A stretch of DNA of 35,053 nt, taken from the NCBI GenBank assembly GCA_943354455.1, contig CALRCB010000002.1, positions 1-35,053 of the forward strand. The letters are read 5' to 3'. This DNA is from Candidatus Staskawiczbacteria bacterium. Lineage in GTDB: Bacteria; Patescibacteriota; Minisyncoccia; Minisyncoccales; Staskawiczbacteraceae. Under the pieces are notes generated by a model, which saw only the letters and a list, made by a program, of their open reading frames with translations, was not told the origin of the DNA and did not search any database. This document shows, in pieces, positions 23,469 to 34,800 of the stretch (its first letter is position 1; each line of letters starts with the position of its first letter). A program made the translations under genes and the position numbers.

Positions 23469-24815
23469 CTATGGCAAGGGAGGCGGGGTGTCAGTAGGCG
23501 CAGTTGGAGTATCGGCAGTTGGAATATATTCATCCATTAAAATTTTACTGGCGTTATATAAAAGGACGTTATTGCCAGACGCAATTGAAAAAGTTTTTCC
23601 CGAGTATCGTAAATCTGGTTCGGTCAAACCCATATAATTTTTTGTCCCATCATCATTATTCTGAGGGGCAATTAAAAAATACCCTTGCGCCAATATGGTC
23701 CCCATAAAACTACTGGCACTCACCAGATTACTTTCGGATCCGCTAGTAGTTTTCTTTTTTAACGCAAAGCCGGCTAAATCCACATTGACCTCATTGGGAT
23801 TAAAAAGTTCCACAAATTCATCTTTAACGGTAACTCCCTCGGTTTGCACCTGGCTAATTAAGATATTTTCTATCGGAATTTCAATAACCGGTGGCGGGGC
23901 AACATACACCAAATTTTGAGCGGTAGGCGTTGGAATATTAATCTCAAAATCCACTAAATTATTATCGGCATCTACTTCATTATTGTCCACAAATTTTCGG
24001 CCAATGCTTTGGTCAGCTGGCGGATTTATCGCAGAAGCAATTTCAAAATCAGAAGCATTTCCAAAGCCCACCTTGTCTGAAATTTCTCCATTAGGATTTT
24101 TCAGTGCCAAAGAATTGTCATCGGTTAAAGCACTAGTAACAGTAATATTGCTGGCATAATTCGTACCATCCCGCGCAATTAAAAAGTACCCCTTGGCACT
24201 TATTTTTTTGCCAATAAACAAGGTACTGGAAGCAAATGATGAAAAACTATCAGCTGTTTTAGTTTTGCGTTGTAAATACCAGTCAGTTAAATCAATCTCT
24301 TGGTCATTTGGGTTGTAAAGTTCCACAAATTCCTGCTGAGCATCAGTTTCACCTGAAATTTGCACCTCAGAAATAAGAACTTTTAAATAACTTTGGCGTC
24401 CGCCACCCACGGTACTGGTACGATAAATTACTGGCGCAACAATAACTTCAACTTCTTCAACTTCTTCTTGGCTAACCAGAGCAATTTCTTCTTCTTGTAC
24501 CTTTTCTAAAGCTTGTAAATCTGCAATTTGACGTTGTAAGATATCAATTTTCTCTAAAATATCGTCAATTTGGTCTTGCTTAGAGTAAACAGCAACGCTG
24601 ACTACCACTTCTTCCTCCACCGGTAACTCTTCCGGCTCGGGCGTCGGCTCAACAATCTCTATCATTTTCGGCGCAGGTAAAACATCTTGTGCCAACGAGG
24701 CCGTAAATGCATTTTTATTTTTTAATAAATCGCTGGAAAAATTAACTGAAACAAACCCAAAAACCACGAGCCCCAGCACAAAAAACAAACCGAAAATAAT
24801 TTTCCGTGTTTTCAT
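23469..24815 (-). CDS. surface protein with two lamin-tail domains
   Basis: The 448-residue protein has an N-terminal anchor or signal (about 5-26), a proline/glutamate-rich stretch (about 50-70), a coiled coil (about 79-120), and two lamin-tail (LTD) domains at about 145-265 and 315-425. Each domain shows the same layout: LISEVQISG / LISQVQTEG, QEFVELYNPN / DEFVELFNPN, DLTDWYLQRKT / DLAGFALKKKT, KGYFLIA / QGYFLIA, and a late V-x-L-x-N segment. The C-terminus is Pro/Thr-rich and may cross the wall. LTD domains are beta-sandwiches found in exported bacterial proteins; here adhesion or nuclease-accessory roles are both open. Confidence 0.88.
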   Translation of the reverse strand: MKTRKIIFGLFFVLGLVVFGFVSVNFSSDLLKNKNAFTASLAQDVLPAPKMIEIVEPTPEPEELPVEEEVVVSVAVYSKQDQIDDILEKIDILQRQIADLQALEKVQEEEIALVSQEEVEEVEVIVAPVIYRTSTVGGGRQSYLKVLISEVQISGETDAQQEFVELYNPNDQEIDLTDWYLQRKTKTADSFSSFASSTLFIGKKISAKGYFLIARDGTNYASNITVTSALTDDNSLALKNPNGEISDKVGFGNASDFEIASAINPPADQSIGRKFVDNNEVDADNNLVDFEINIPTPTAQNLVYVAPPPVIEIPIENILISQVQTEGVTVKDEFVELFNPNEVNVDLAGFALKKKTTSGSESNLVSASSFMGTILAQGYFLIAPQNNDDGTKNYMGLTEPDLRYSGKTFSIASGNNVLLYNASKILMDEYIPTADTPTAPTDTPPPLP

Positions 24816-24835
24816 TTAATTCGGTAATTGTACAA

Positions 24836-24860
24836 CAAAAAACCACAGACAACCTGTGGA
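24836..24860 (-). terminator. intrinsic terminator of the tRNA-binding domain gene
   Basis: On the minus strand CCACAG (24859-24854) pairs with CTGTGG (24848-24843) around GTTGT and is followed by TTTTTTG. It lies nine bases past the stop codon at 24868. Confidence 0.85.
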
Positions 24861-24867
24861 TAACTTT

Positions 24868-25191
24868 TTACCTTAACATGCTTCCCTGTGGGACTTCTTT
24901 ATCAGGGTGCAGTAATACTGGTTTATCATCAACCATCACCGCCAACATCATTCCATTGCTTACCAACCCCTTCAGGGTGCGCGGTTCTAAATTTACAATT
25001 ACCGGCACTTGTTTGCCCACCAAAACCGCCGGGTCATAAAATTCGGCAATTCCGGATAAAATTTGCGTGGCTTCCGTGCCACCAAAATCAAACATTATTT
25101 TCAAAAGCTTGTCGGCTCTTTCCACTTTTTCGGCAGAAATAATCGTACCAATTTTTATCTCTAATTTTTTGAAATCGTCAATTGAAATCAT
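24868..25191 (-). CDS. free-standing tRNA-binding (EMAP/CsaA-like) domain protein
   Basis: The 107-residue protein is one OB-fold tRNA-binding domain of the type found at the C-terminus of methionyl-tRNA synthetase: IDDFKKLEIKIGTIISAEKV, ADKLLKIMFDFG, QILSGIAEFYDPAVLVGKQV, PVIVNLEPRTLKGLVSNGMM, LLHPDKEVPQGSML. Such free domains act as a MetG beta subunit or as CsaA-like chaperones. Here it is separate from any metG in the window and monocistronic, so it probably docks with a shorter MetG encoded elsewhere. No strong promoter was found in the 100 bases shared with the divergent orphan gene. Confidence 0.93.
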   Translation of the reverse strand: MISIDDFKKLEIKIGTIISAEKVERADKLLKIMFDFGGTEATQILSGIAEFYDPAVLVGKQVPVIVNLEPRTLKGLVSNGMMLAVMVDDKPVLLHPDKEVPQGSMLR

Positions 25192-25216
25192 GATTATTTT
25201 TTAATGTTATAAGCTA

Positions 25217-25245
25217 TCGACAAATCTCTAATATTCTGGTATACA
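25217..25245 (+). promoter_or_regulatory. promoter of the orphan gene at 25292
   Basis: TCGACA (25217-25222) and TATACA (25240-25245) are 17 bases apart, and TGG before the -10 makes it an extended site. The start should be near 25252, giving a leader of about 40 bases. Confidence 0.7.
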
Positions 25246-25291
25246 GTAAATATCGTTGCACCTTTCATATTCTCTCTTTTGGGAGACTCCA

Positions 25292-25642
25292 GTGATCAGA
25301 AAACTTTTGAATTTCATTGGCGAGGTTACTGATCTACCGTGGGTACTGTGGATTTTCTGCCTTGGCAAATATTTCAGGATAAGGAAATATTTGCCAGAAG
25401 ACATTCTTGATGGGGATTTTTTCTTCAGAGTTCCAAGATTTGGAACCCCAAGAAAAATGAAAAACCTGTGTTGGCTTTGGGAATTGCATCTTGGACCAGC
25501 TCCCGTTAAAAGCTACAAAAGAGAGGAACACTACCACCGAGGTGAGTTCAAAATCGATTTTTGGACAGATCTCGAAGAGCTCACCACAGAAGAAGAAGCC
25601 TTTGAAGAGGCTGTAATAAAACTTTGCAAGTATGAAGACTAA
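25292..25642 (+). CDS. orphan protein of 116 residues, function unknown
   Basis: I do not recognise this protein. The start is chosen as GTG 25292 because GGGAG at 25281-25285 lies six bases before it; an upstream TTG at 25256 lies almost on the transcription start and is unlikely. The N-terminal 35 residues are hydrophobic and aromatic (VTDLPWVLWIFCLGKYF), the middle is basic and aromatic (RVPRFGTPRKMKNLCWLWEL), and the C-terminus is acidic (WTDLEELTTEEEAFEEAV). It may lie at the membrane surface. The gene has a promoter, a Shine-Dalgarno site and a terminator of its own, so it is a genuine unit. Its stop codon lies in a 15-base near-perfect palindrome (GAAGACT-A-AGTCTTC). Confidence 0.68.
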   Translation: MIRKLLNFIGEVTDLPWVLWIFCLGKYFRIRKYLPEDILDGDFFFRVPRFGTPRKMKNLCWLWELHLGPAPVKSYKREEHYHRGEFKIDFWTDLEELTTEEEAFEEAVIKLCKYED

Positions 25643-25660
25643 GTCTTCTCGCACACATGG

Positions 25661-25687
25661 ACCTGATGCCCAGCATCAGGTTTTTTT
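25661..25687 (+). terminator. intrinsic terminator of the orphan gene
   Basis: ACCTGATGC (25661-25669) pairs perfectly with GCATCAGGT (25673-25681) around CCA and is followed by six more T. It abuts the stop codon of the convergent clpB gene; on the minus strand no T run follows, so it serves only the plus strand. Confidence 0.93.
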
Positions 25688-28376
25688 ATTTCCTTGCCGA
25701 AACTTTTTCCTGCATAGCCACTTTTGGCAATAACGTTGGCAATTCAAACACAATCTGACCGTCTTTTTCATCAATTAATACCCGAGACCCTTCAGAAATT
25801 TCACTGGTCACAATTTTAATGGATAATGGATCCAAAATTAACCGCTGAATAACTCGTTTCAATGGCCTTGCCCCCAAATTTGCATCAAAACCTTCTTTTA
25901 GTAAAAATTCCTTGGCCTTTTCAGAAATTTTAATACTAATTTCTTTAGCTTTTAACCTCTTTTCCACTTTTGATAATTCCAAATCAACAATGGTTTTAAT
26001 TTCATCAGTTTTTAAGTAGTTAAAGATTACAACTTCATCAATTCTGTTTAAAAATTCTGGTCTGAATTGATCTTTCAACGAAGCCATTACCTTATCTTTC
26101 ATTGATTCGCGCTCGGCCAAATCCTGCTGACTTGAAAAACCAATGGCCGACATTTTATTAATAAAGTCCGATCCAATGTTAGAAGTCATAATAATAATGG
26201 TATTTTTAAAAGAAACCATTCTACCTTTTGAATCAGTAAGTCTTCCATCCTCAAAAATTTGCAACAAAATATTGAACACTTCCGGGTGGGCTTTTTCTAT
26301 TTCATCAAGTAAAATAATAGCATAAGGTCTTCGGCGTACTTTTTCTGTTAATTGGCCGGCTTCTTCATAGCCAACATATCCAGGAGGAGAGCCAATAATT
26401 TTTGAAACGGTGTGGCGCTCCATATATTCCGACATATCCAATCTTACTAAAGCCTTTTCGTCATTAAATAAAAATTCACCCAACGCCCGTGCCGTTTCGG
26501 TTTTTCCCACCCCTGTTGGGCCCAAAAATAAGAACGAACCAAGCGGCTTGTCTTCTTCTGAAATTCCAGCTCTAGCACGGCGAATTGCCCTTGAAATAGC
26601 TGAAATTGCCTCTTGTTGTCCTACTACCCTTCTATTTAGCGTGCCTTCCATTGTTTCCAGTTTTTTGGCTTCTTCGGCAATAAGTCTCATTACAGGAATT
26701 CCCGTCCATCGCGAAACAACCCTGGCCACATCTTCTTCGGTGACTTCTTCTTTCAAAAAGTGGTGGGTTTTTTGCAATTTTACCAATTTTTGCTCAACTT
26801 GTTTTTGCTCTTTTAATAATAGAGGAATTTTTCCGTATTTTATTTCCGCCACTTTTTCCAAATCCGCCTCGCGTTGGGCAATTTCAGTTTGACAGGACAA
26901 TTCGTCAATTTTCCTGCGAATGTCCTTAATTTTGTTAATTAATTCTTTTTCAGCGTCCCACTTTGCCCGCAAACCTTTGTTATTTTCTTTAATATTTGCT
27001 AATTCATTAGCAATGACTTTTAGCCTCTTTTCAGAATTTTTTTCTTTTTTTAATGCTTGTTTTTCAATTTCTAATTTAGTAATTTCTTCTTGAAATTTTT
27101 CCAATTCTTGCGGTTCAGACTCAATTTCTAGCCTTAGAGCAGACGCCGCTTCGTCCATTAAGTCCACTGCTTTGTCAGGTAAAAAACGGTCGGCAATGTA
27201 GCGACTTGATAATTCAACCGCCGCCTTAATAGCCGAATCTTTAATTCTGACTCCGTGGTGAACTTCGTATTTTTCTTTAATTCCCCGTAAAATGGCAATA
27301 GCATCTTCAATTGTTGGTTCTTGCACAAAAATCGGCTGAAAGCGTCGTTCCAGCGCAGAATCTTTTTCAATATATTTTTGGTATTCCTTTAACGTGGTTG
27401 CTCCAACCGTTTTTAATTCACCCCGAGCCAAAGCCGGTTTTAATAAATTTGAAGCATCAATAGCTCCCTCGGCCGCTCCCGCGCCCACCAAGGTATGCAA
27501 TTCATCAATAAATAAAATATATTTGCCTGATGACTTGGAAATTTCTTTTAATAATGCCTTTATTCTGGTTTCAAATTCACCGCGGTATTTTGTGCCGGCA
27601 ATAATAGCCCCTAAGTCCAGTGAAATCACCTCTTTATTCTTTAAAAATTGGGGCACATTCCCCCTGGCTATCCGTTGAGCTAATCCTTCCACAATGGCGG
27701 TTTTTCCCACCCCCGCTTCTCCAATTAATACGGGGTTGTTTTTTGTTCTGCGAGAAATAATTTGCATTAATCGGCGTATTTCATTGTCCCGACCCACAAT
27801 TGGGTCAATTTTACCGGAAACAGCCAAATCGGTTAAGTTCCTGGTATACTTTTCAATCACCTGATACTTTGATTCTGGCTCAGGGTCGGTAATTCTTTGG
27901 CCTCCGCGGATTTGAGATAAAATTCGCAATACGGTATCAAAATTTAACTTTGCGCTTGGCGAATCGCCAGACAAAGTAACTTTGTCTAAAATATCCCGGG
28001 CGGTTGATTTAGTGTCTAGTAATGCCAAAAACAAGTGTTCAACTGAGATAAATTCATCTTGCATATTGACTGATTCGTTCCTAGCCCTGTCTAACACCTT
28101 TGCCATATCTTGAGTTAAATAAAATTGCCCAAAAGCCGTTGGTGCTACCAAAGTTGAAATTTTTCCAATAGCCGTGTCAATTTTCTTTTTCAAAGCGTCA
28201 ATATCAGCTCCCAGTTTTTGCAAAACTGTCAGTACAATTGACCCTTCTTGCGATAATAAGGCATATAGCAAATGCAGGGCATCAATTTGTTGTTGCCCCT
28301 TTTCTTGCGCAATCATTTGAGCCGATAATATGGCATCCTGCGCTTTATTAGTAAAATTTGCTCCACCTTGATTCAT
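25686..28376 (-). CDS. clpB: ATP-dependent disaggregase ClpB
   Basis: The protein (about 896 residues from ATG 28376, five more from GTG 28391) has all ClpB parts: a double Clp-N domain, AAA+ module 1 with GEAGVGKTAIVEGLAQRI and FIDELHTLVGAG, a long coiled-coil middle domain (about 405-530), AAA+ module 2 with GPTGVGKTETARALGEFLF and ILLDEIEKAHPEVFNILLQI, and the D2-small domain (GARPLKRVIQRLILDPLS). It rescues aggregated proteins, usually with DnaK. Length is close to the usual 860-880. An AGGTG at about 28395-28391 supports a start here; ATG 28376 is preferred because NFTNKAQDAI then lies at the usual distance from the start. No CIRCE-type repeat was seen. Confidence 0.97.
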   Translation of the reverse strand: MNQGGANFTNKAQDAILSAQMIAQEKGQQQIDALHLLYALLSQEGSIVLTVLQKLGADIDALKKKIDTAIGKISTLVAPTAFGQFYLTQDMAKVLDRARNESVNMQDEFISVEHLFLALLDTKSTARDILDKVTLSGDSPSAKLNFDTVLRILSQIRGGQRITDPEPESKYQVIEKYTRNLTDLAVSGKIDPIVGRDNEIRRLMQIISRRTKNNPVLIGEAGVGKTAIVEGLAQRIARGNVPQFLKNKEVISLDLGAIIAGTKYRGEFETRIKALLKEISKSSGKYILFIDELHTLVGAGAAEGAIDASNLLKPALARGELKTVGATTLKEYQKYIEKDSALERRFQPIFVQEPTIEDAIAILRGIKEKYEVHHGVRIKDSAIKAAVELSSRYIADRFLPDKAVDLMDEAASALRLEIESEPQELEKFQEEITKLEIEKQALKKEKNSEKRLKVIANELANIKENNKGLRAKWDAEKELINKIKDIRRKIDELSCQTEIAQREADLEKVAEIKYGKIPLLLKEQKQVEQKLVKLQKTHHFLKEEVTEEDVARVVSRWTGIPVMRLIAEEAKKLETMEGTLNRRVVGQQEAISAISRAIRRARAGISEEDKPLGSFLFLGPTGVGKTETARALGEFLFNDEKALVRLDMSEYMERHTVSKIIGSPPGYVGYEEAGQLTEKVRRRPYAIILLDEIEKAHPEVFNILLQIFEDGRLTDSKGRMVSFKNTIIIMTSNIGSDFINKMSAIGFSSQQDLAERESMKDKVMASLKDQFRPEFLNRIDEVVIFNYLKTDEIKTIVDLELSKVEKRLKAKEISIKISEKAKEFLLKEGFDANLGARPLKRVIQRLILDPLSIKIVTSEISEGSRVLIDEKDGQIVFELPTLLPKVAMQEKVSARK

Positions 28377-28412
28377 ATGGATATATGGCACCTATTATTA
28401 AATTATGGGTTC

Positions 28413-28441
28413 ATATTAGCGTAAAATACCCCAAAAATCAA
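28413..28441 (-). promoter_or_regulatory. promoter of clpB
   Basis: On the minus strand TTGATT (28441-28436) and TAATAT (28418-28413) are 17 bases apart, five and five matches to consensus within normal range. The expected start is near 28406. It is a sigma-70-like site rather than a heat-shock-specific one. Confidence 0.6.
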
Positions 28442-28465
28442 ATTAGTGCATCGGATCATTCAATT

Positions 28466-28822
28466 TTACAAAACTTTTTTTACTAATAAATTCAATAATT
28501 GCTTGGCTTCAAAGCTGGCTGTTTGATTATCGATGGAATTGGAGAACAATCTCCACTGATTTAAAATATCTTTATCATTTAAATCCCTTAACTGGGTTTC
28601 CAAATTTAACCTTGTCTCAAAATTAACCTCTTGGTCAGACATCAACACTTTTTCTATGAATAAATTTGTGAATACCATAACTTTGGCATTTTGCTGTTGA
28701 GTTTGGTTATCTTGCTTGATTACGTTAGCGCTATTGAATATCGAAAGCATCAAAAATACATTACCTAAGAATAAAACTATGAAAAGGATGGTAAAAATAA
28801 ATTTTTTATTTAAAGATATCAT
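28466..28822 (-). CDS. small membrane-anchored protein, function unknown
   Basis: The 118-residue protein has an N-terminal hydrophobic helix (about 8-30, FIFTILFIVLFLGNVFLML), then a polar helical region outside the membrane (QDNQTQQQNAKVMVF to LLNLLVKKVL). No family is recognised. It starts 18 bases after the giant adhesin-like gene ends and reads in the same direction, so it is probably its cotranscribed partner, perhaps for assembly or anchoring. No terminator is visible behind it. Confidence 0.65.
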   Translation of the reverse strand: MISLNKKFIFTILFIVLFLGNVFLMLSIFNSANVIKQDNQTQQQNAKVMVFTNLFIEKVLMSDQEVNFETRLNLETQLRDLNDKDILNQWRLFSNSIDNQTASFEAKQLLNLLVKKVL

Positions 28823-28839
28823 GAATGAATTAAATTTAA

Positions 28840-31800
28840 TTATTGATTATTCTGCCTTCTCTTAATAATTTTATGAACTTGGTAAGCAATATACAAAAAT
28901 ATGGCAAACAAACAAGAAAGTAATATCACAATCCCAGCATTAATGTTTACCCACCCAGGCACCCATGTGTCTTTATTTAGCTCAATATCAATGTACACCC
29001 CTGGACTTCCCCTTTCTATAGTGAATTTATCGCCAGTGTATTTTTTATAGTTTTTGGCGGTGACTTCCAAATAATAAGTTCCTTTTGGAGCCAAGAAAGA
29101 GTATTTACCAGTGTCATTGGTTTTTTGAGGGTTATTTTGGAGATATTTGTCGGCTGGCCAGAGTTGGTAATTATTGGTCTCTGTATTTAACCACCACAGT
29201 TGGACGGTGGCGCCGTTAATTATTAATTTGCCTTCGGGCAATTGAGTGTACACATAGCCTTCCGGATCCAATACGGTCTGCAGTCTGATTTCTTTAGGGG
29301 CGAGCTTTTTATCTCGGTAATCCATCACCGTGATGATTTCGTAGATACCTTCTACGCTTTGGGCATTAATCTTGGCGACGTAAAAATTTTTTTTGTCTAG
29401 TTGGTATTCAAACTTTTGGATCAAGAGGGCAGTTTGAGCAGGGGATTGTTCTGAAGCCTTGGCGTCGGTACCGGTCAAGGCAGCGGTGAAATATTCTAAT
29501 AATCTGGCTAGTCCAATGTTGTTTTCTTTTAAGTATTGAATGGCGGAAGTTTTTTTCCTTAACACCAAGTAGCCGGTAATACTGTCCACTGGCAATTTCG
29601 GTTTCACGATTAAGTCAAATGGCTTGTTGGCAATTAATTTTATCTTTTGAGTGGCTTTACCTTGACTATCAAAAGTCAAGTTAGTGCTAATGTCAATTAA
29701 TTGTCCGCCAGTTTTAACAAACACAATATCTGTCGGTACCTTTTTAGCTAATTCAACATCTAATTGGGCTAATGGAATTACCCGTAAAGATCCAGGCCCT
29801 GATTCAAAATCGGGAGTTAATAAAGATGATTCAGTAAAGCCTGGCAAGTTAAAATTAATGTCAGCGATTTTTTTAGCTTCGGGCGAATCCTTTTTAAGAT
29901 CGGCGTGTTTGTCGATTCCCACATCTTGCAGAAATTTATTGAACGAAGGGAACTTTTGGGAAAAAAACACAATATCTGAAGGAACAGAAGAAACGTCTAG
30001 CTCACCAATTAATTTGGTTGTTAATAAATCCCAGCCTTTAAACGCTTCTGGAGTTTTCTCTGGAATTTTAACCGGCACCGGCGGTTTTGGGATAAAAATA
30101 TTTATGATTTCATCTATCACCTGTCCAAAAAAACTTGGGCCATAAGTAATATTCGCCAAAAACACATCTGATGCTATTCCATTAGAGGTAAACAGTTTTA
30201 CATATACGGTTTTAGATCCATAGCCATCGGTTAGTTTCCAAGGTTTGGTTGATTGGTAGGTTTCTTGTCCAACATTAGAAAAATTTAAATAATTAGAAAT
30301 AGACATATTCTTAACATTGTCTCCTATCCCACTAATGGTTAACACAACATTTTGGTTGGTAGTGTTTGGTTTTCCATTATTTATCAATACCATAAAATTC
30401 CCCCTGGGCTTATCAAAGATTCCTGGAGAAATTCCACCGCCACTAGAAGCGGCAGATGTAGTAAAGCTTGAAGATCGCGGGTTAGAAGCAGACTCAAAGC
30501 TATGATTATCTATTATGTATGCATAATAATCATGTGATCCAACGGTATCTGAAGATAAAACCGTGTAACTGCAAGATGGGTTAGATGCGCTAGCCGAAGA
30601 AATACACCATTGACCTCCCGCCCCACATGTACCAGATGCGAAATCATTTGATTTGCAAACATATAAAGTGACTGTATCTGCAACACTATCCGTGTCTGAA
30701 TCAGAGGCGGTAGAAGTAAATGTAACCAAGCTTCCTACAGCAATAGACCCAGAAGTATTGGAAATCGTACTAAAACTTGGAGTGTGATTTACTTCAAATG
30801 GCGACCCATTGCTAGACAACCCTTGGCTAGACGAAGAACATAATGAAGATGTAGCATGATCACATGCGAATCCATACCAGGCATTTGTTTCTGAATCACC
30901 CACTAAGGCAGAGTAAGATACTGAAGCCTGACTACCGGAAGCGGTAGAAGAAGAAATTGCCCAATTGCCTCCAGTACATGTTGGAACAGCACTATTGTTA
31001 GCAGAAATGGCATTGGTTTTACAGATGGCAAGATAAAAATTATCTGATTGCGCGTCGGTGGCAGTAGCGGTAAAAGTAATATTGCTACCCACATTTACGG
31101 GACTATTAAGAGCGCCTCCATCAGAAGGGATAGCCGAAAATGAAGGAGCTACATTAAAAGTCCAGTTCGTATTATTGCCTCCATTAGTATTAGTGCCATT
31201 ACTAGCAACAATAGTGGCTCCTCCTGATGCGTCGGAATATGAAGGAGTTATATAAGAAATTGATTGGGTGACACCGGTACTGTTAACCGTTAGAAGCCAC
31301 GTGGTAGTAGCTGTTTTTGGTGAAATGGTTAATAATTGGCCTGAAGCACCGGTAAAGGTCAGCGATCCATTAGTTTTAATAGTCTGGGTTTTACTTGATT
31401 CAAATTTTACGGTACGGGCAGATGAAGCTGTTACCGCCAAACCATACCAAGTATTATTATCATTAATATCTTGGGTGCCAGAACCAGAGAAAGTAACCAT
31501 ACCAGATTGCGAAGCAAATGTACCGCCATTTGTCCAATCGCCTCCAACGGAAATACCATAATTGGTACCAGAAACATCCAGTGTGCCGACAGTAATAGTA
31601 ACATCATCACCAACAGTAAGAGTAGCTCCCAGCGTGGTAGTGCCAGCGTGGTTGATTGCAATACTATTGAAAGTTTCGTTGGCGTTGATGGTACCTCCTG
31701 CCACATCAAAGGTGACTGTGCCGGCTCTCTCGGTGAAAGTTCCAGCCCCGGTGTCTGTCCAAGACTTGGCGGTGATGGCGTAGTTGCTTGCACTTACATC

Positions 31801-34800
31801 TAAAGCACCTCCTGTAATTGTTAGTGTGTCATCAAGGTCTAGTGCGGCTCCGAGCGTGGTAGTAGTACCTGCATTGTTAATCGTTACGTTTTCAAAAGTT
31901 TCATTGGATTCTACCGTTCCGCCAACTCCTCCATTAGCAATAAATGTAACGGTACCAGATCGTTCGGTAAATGTTCCGGCACCCGTGTCAGACCAACTCT
32001 TAGCGCTAATGCCAAAACTAGAACCCCCAACATCCAAAGTACCGGCGGTTAAGGTGAGCGTTCCCCGAACTTCTAAAGTATCTTGCAAAGTATAAGTGCC
32101 TCCGGATCCGTTAATGGTAAGATCATAAAATACCGAACCCCCAGAAGTTATAGTAGCGCTCCCCGATGTACTAGTTAATGTTAAGGTGTTTTGCTGCAAA
32201 TCAAACGAAGCTCCATTATACCAGTTACCTCCAACTGCTAAAGGCCGGCCACCTGAGATGTCGGTACCTAAAGATGCATCCGATGCAATGGTCACATTTC
32301 CCGTAACCGTTAGACTGGAAGCTATCGTAAGTGAGGCACTACCAGTTACCTGTAAATTTCCGGTGATAGAAGTTAACGCAAACCCCGAAGTTGCGGCAGA
32401 GTTTGAAAGAGTAACATCATGAGCCGTAGTAATGCCGGTAAAAGTTTTGGTCCCAACAGCCGAAACGGCTAAGTCATAATAGGTGTGAGCCGTACCGCCA
32501 TTAGGATCTTTGATCGTAACCGTACCTCCTGAATAAGTTACAGTATTAGTGGAGGTGGAGGCGCTAAAAGTTCCGGCGCCGGCAAACGGAGTATTGGACG
32601 AAAGAGTCAGCGAAGAACCATTGCCCTGTGCCCAGTTACCAGTAAGAGTTATGGTACCAAGTGCTTGAACCACGCCACCGGTATAATTATTAGTAGTGGT
32701 TCCGCTGGAAATGGCCAGTGTGCCATTAAATAAAATCCCTCCAGTGCCCGACCCTCCCAAGTTGCCCACCAAACTAACTGCACCACCACTTGCGTATATG
32801 GTATTAGCACTATTTTGAGTAATTCCGGCACTATAGACAACGGTCGGACTTAAATCATCCATATTCAACGTCCCTCCACTATTTACGGTGACCGCTCCGG
32901 TGAAAGTTTTGGTTCCAGTGGCGGAAGTAGCAGTGCTGATGGTTCCGGTTACCGAAGTGGCTCCGGTGACGGTGAACGCAAAACCTACCATACTCAAAGT
33001 TCCGGCGGTGATGGTTAAATTATTTCCTACGGTGGTAGCATCTTGGGGAGTGTAAGTTCCGCCTGATCCGTTGATGGTTAAATTGTATAATGACGAACCG
33101 TTAGTTTTTAAGGTTGCGCTCGATGAAGTAGACGTTAAGGTAAGAGTAGAAGAACCGTGGGTAAACGTTCCATTGTTAGCAAAATTTCCACCAACGCTAA
33201 CCGGGTTAGCCGGAGCAAAAGTATGACTAGATGGAATGTATAAATGTTTTCCGGCAACGGTGGTAATAGTGGTGGTGCCGGTATAAATGGCATCAATATC
33301 AGTGTCGCCGTTATTGTTTGCCGTATTTATGTTGGCGTTACTTAATGAACAGGAATTATCACACCGAGTAATTAAATAATTTTGAAATAAATTAACTCCG
33401 GTTTGGTTGGCGCCGGTGGCGACGGTAACGGTGACTGCTTTTTGGGTGGCTCCGTCAAGGTATAATGTTAATACATCACCAGCTGAAATAGTAAGGCTGG
33501 CAATACTGTACACTCCCGACCCGTTACTGGTAGCAGTGCCTGCAGCGGCAGCCCCGTTAATGCTAATGGCAATACTGACGCTTGCTAGCGCCGTAGTCCC
33601 CTCGTCTGAATAAACCGTTCCACCAATTGAAACCGTGGAAGCAAACCAACCGGTGGTATTACCCGAATCCGTAGTATTTGCTGGATTAAGCGGAAGGGTG
33701 ATTCCGGTTGAACTATCAGTAACCGTATTGTAACTAACCGCTAAAAATCCAGTACTTGAGAAAGTAGAAGAGCCAGTAAAAGCAATGGTGGCTACGCTGG
33801 TGGTAGAAGCTGCAATCACCAGATTATCATTGGCGTCTAGACCGTCAAGGGTGAGGCTATTAGTAATCGTTGTGGTAGTACCGGAAGTAAAAGTTAAGGT
33901 TTTATTAGTTGAATCGTTAGTCGTTTCTTGTTTGATTAAATTGTAAAAGCTGGTAGTTCCTGAAAGTGTTTGATTTACTCCATTGAGGGTAACCGTACCG
34001 CTTCGGGCGGTAAAGGTTCCTAAATTAGACCAGTTACCTGCAACCGACAATGAATAGTTAGTTGCACTCACATCTAAGGTTGTACCTGAACCGATATCAT
34101 TTTTTCCAGTAACCGCCAAATTAGCACCCAGAGTCATAGTAGCTGTATTAGTTAAAGATATATTTCCACCGACGGTATTTAACACAAGACCCGAAGTTGA
34201 AGCGGAACCTGACATCGTAAAATCATTAGTGGTAGTAATACCAGTCATTGTTTTAGCTCCGCTACCCGACAAACCTAAATTAGAATATGCGTGAATAGTT
34301 CCACCATTGGGATCTTTAACAGTTTGAGTTCCCGATCTCGTATAATTTACGGTATTGGTAGCGGTAGAAGCACTAAAGGTTCCCGCGCCGGCAAAAGGAG
34401 TGGCGCTAGAAAGCGATAACGATGATCCATTGCCCTGCGCCCAATTACCGGTAAGAGTCAATGTACCGGCTACGGTGATGGTGCCTCCAGTGTAACTGTT
34501 AGTTGTTGTTCCACTAGAAACCGTCATCGCACCTCCCCAGATAATTCCTCCAGTCCCCGAGCCCGCTAGATTTCCTATTAAGTCGCTGGAACCGGCACCA
34601 AGGTTAGCAATGGTTGAACTATTTTGAGTAATACCCGCCCCAAAAACAAGTGCAGGGGAATTGCCGGCCATATAAAAGTTACCCCCCGAGTTTACCGTAA
34701 CCGCTCCTTGAAATGTGTTTACTCCGCCCAAATTACCGGTGTCCGTGCTAAGGGTGCCGGAAATTGAAGTAGTGCCGGCAAATGTAATAGCCGGCGAATC

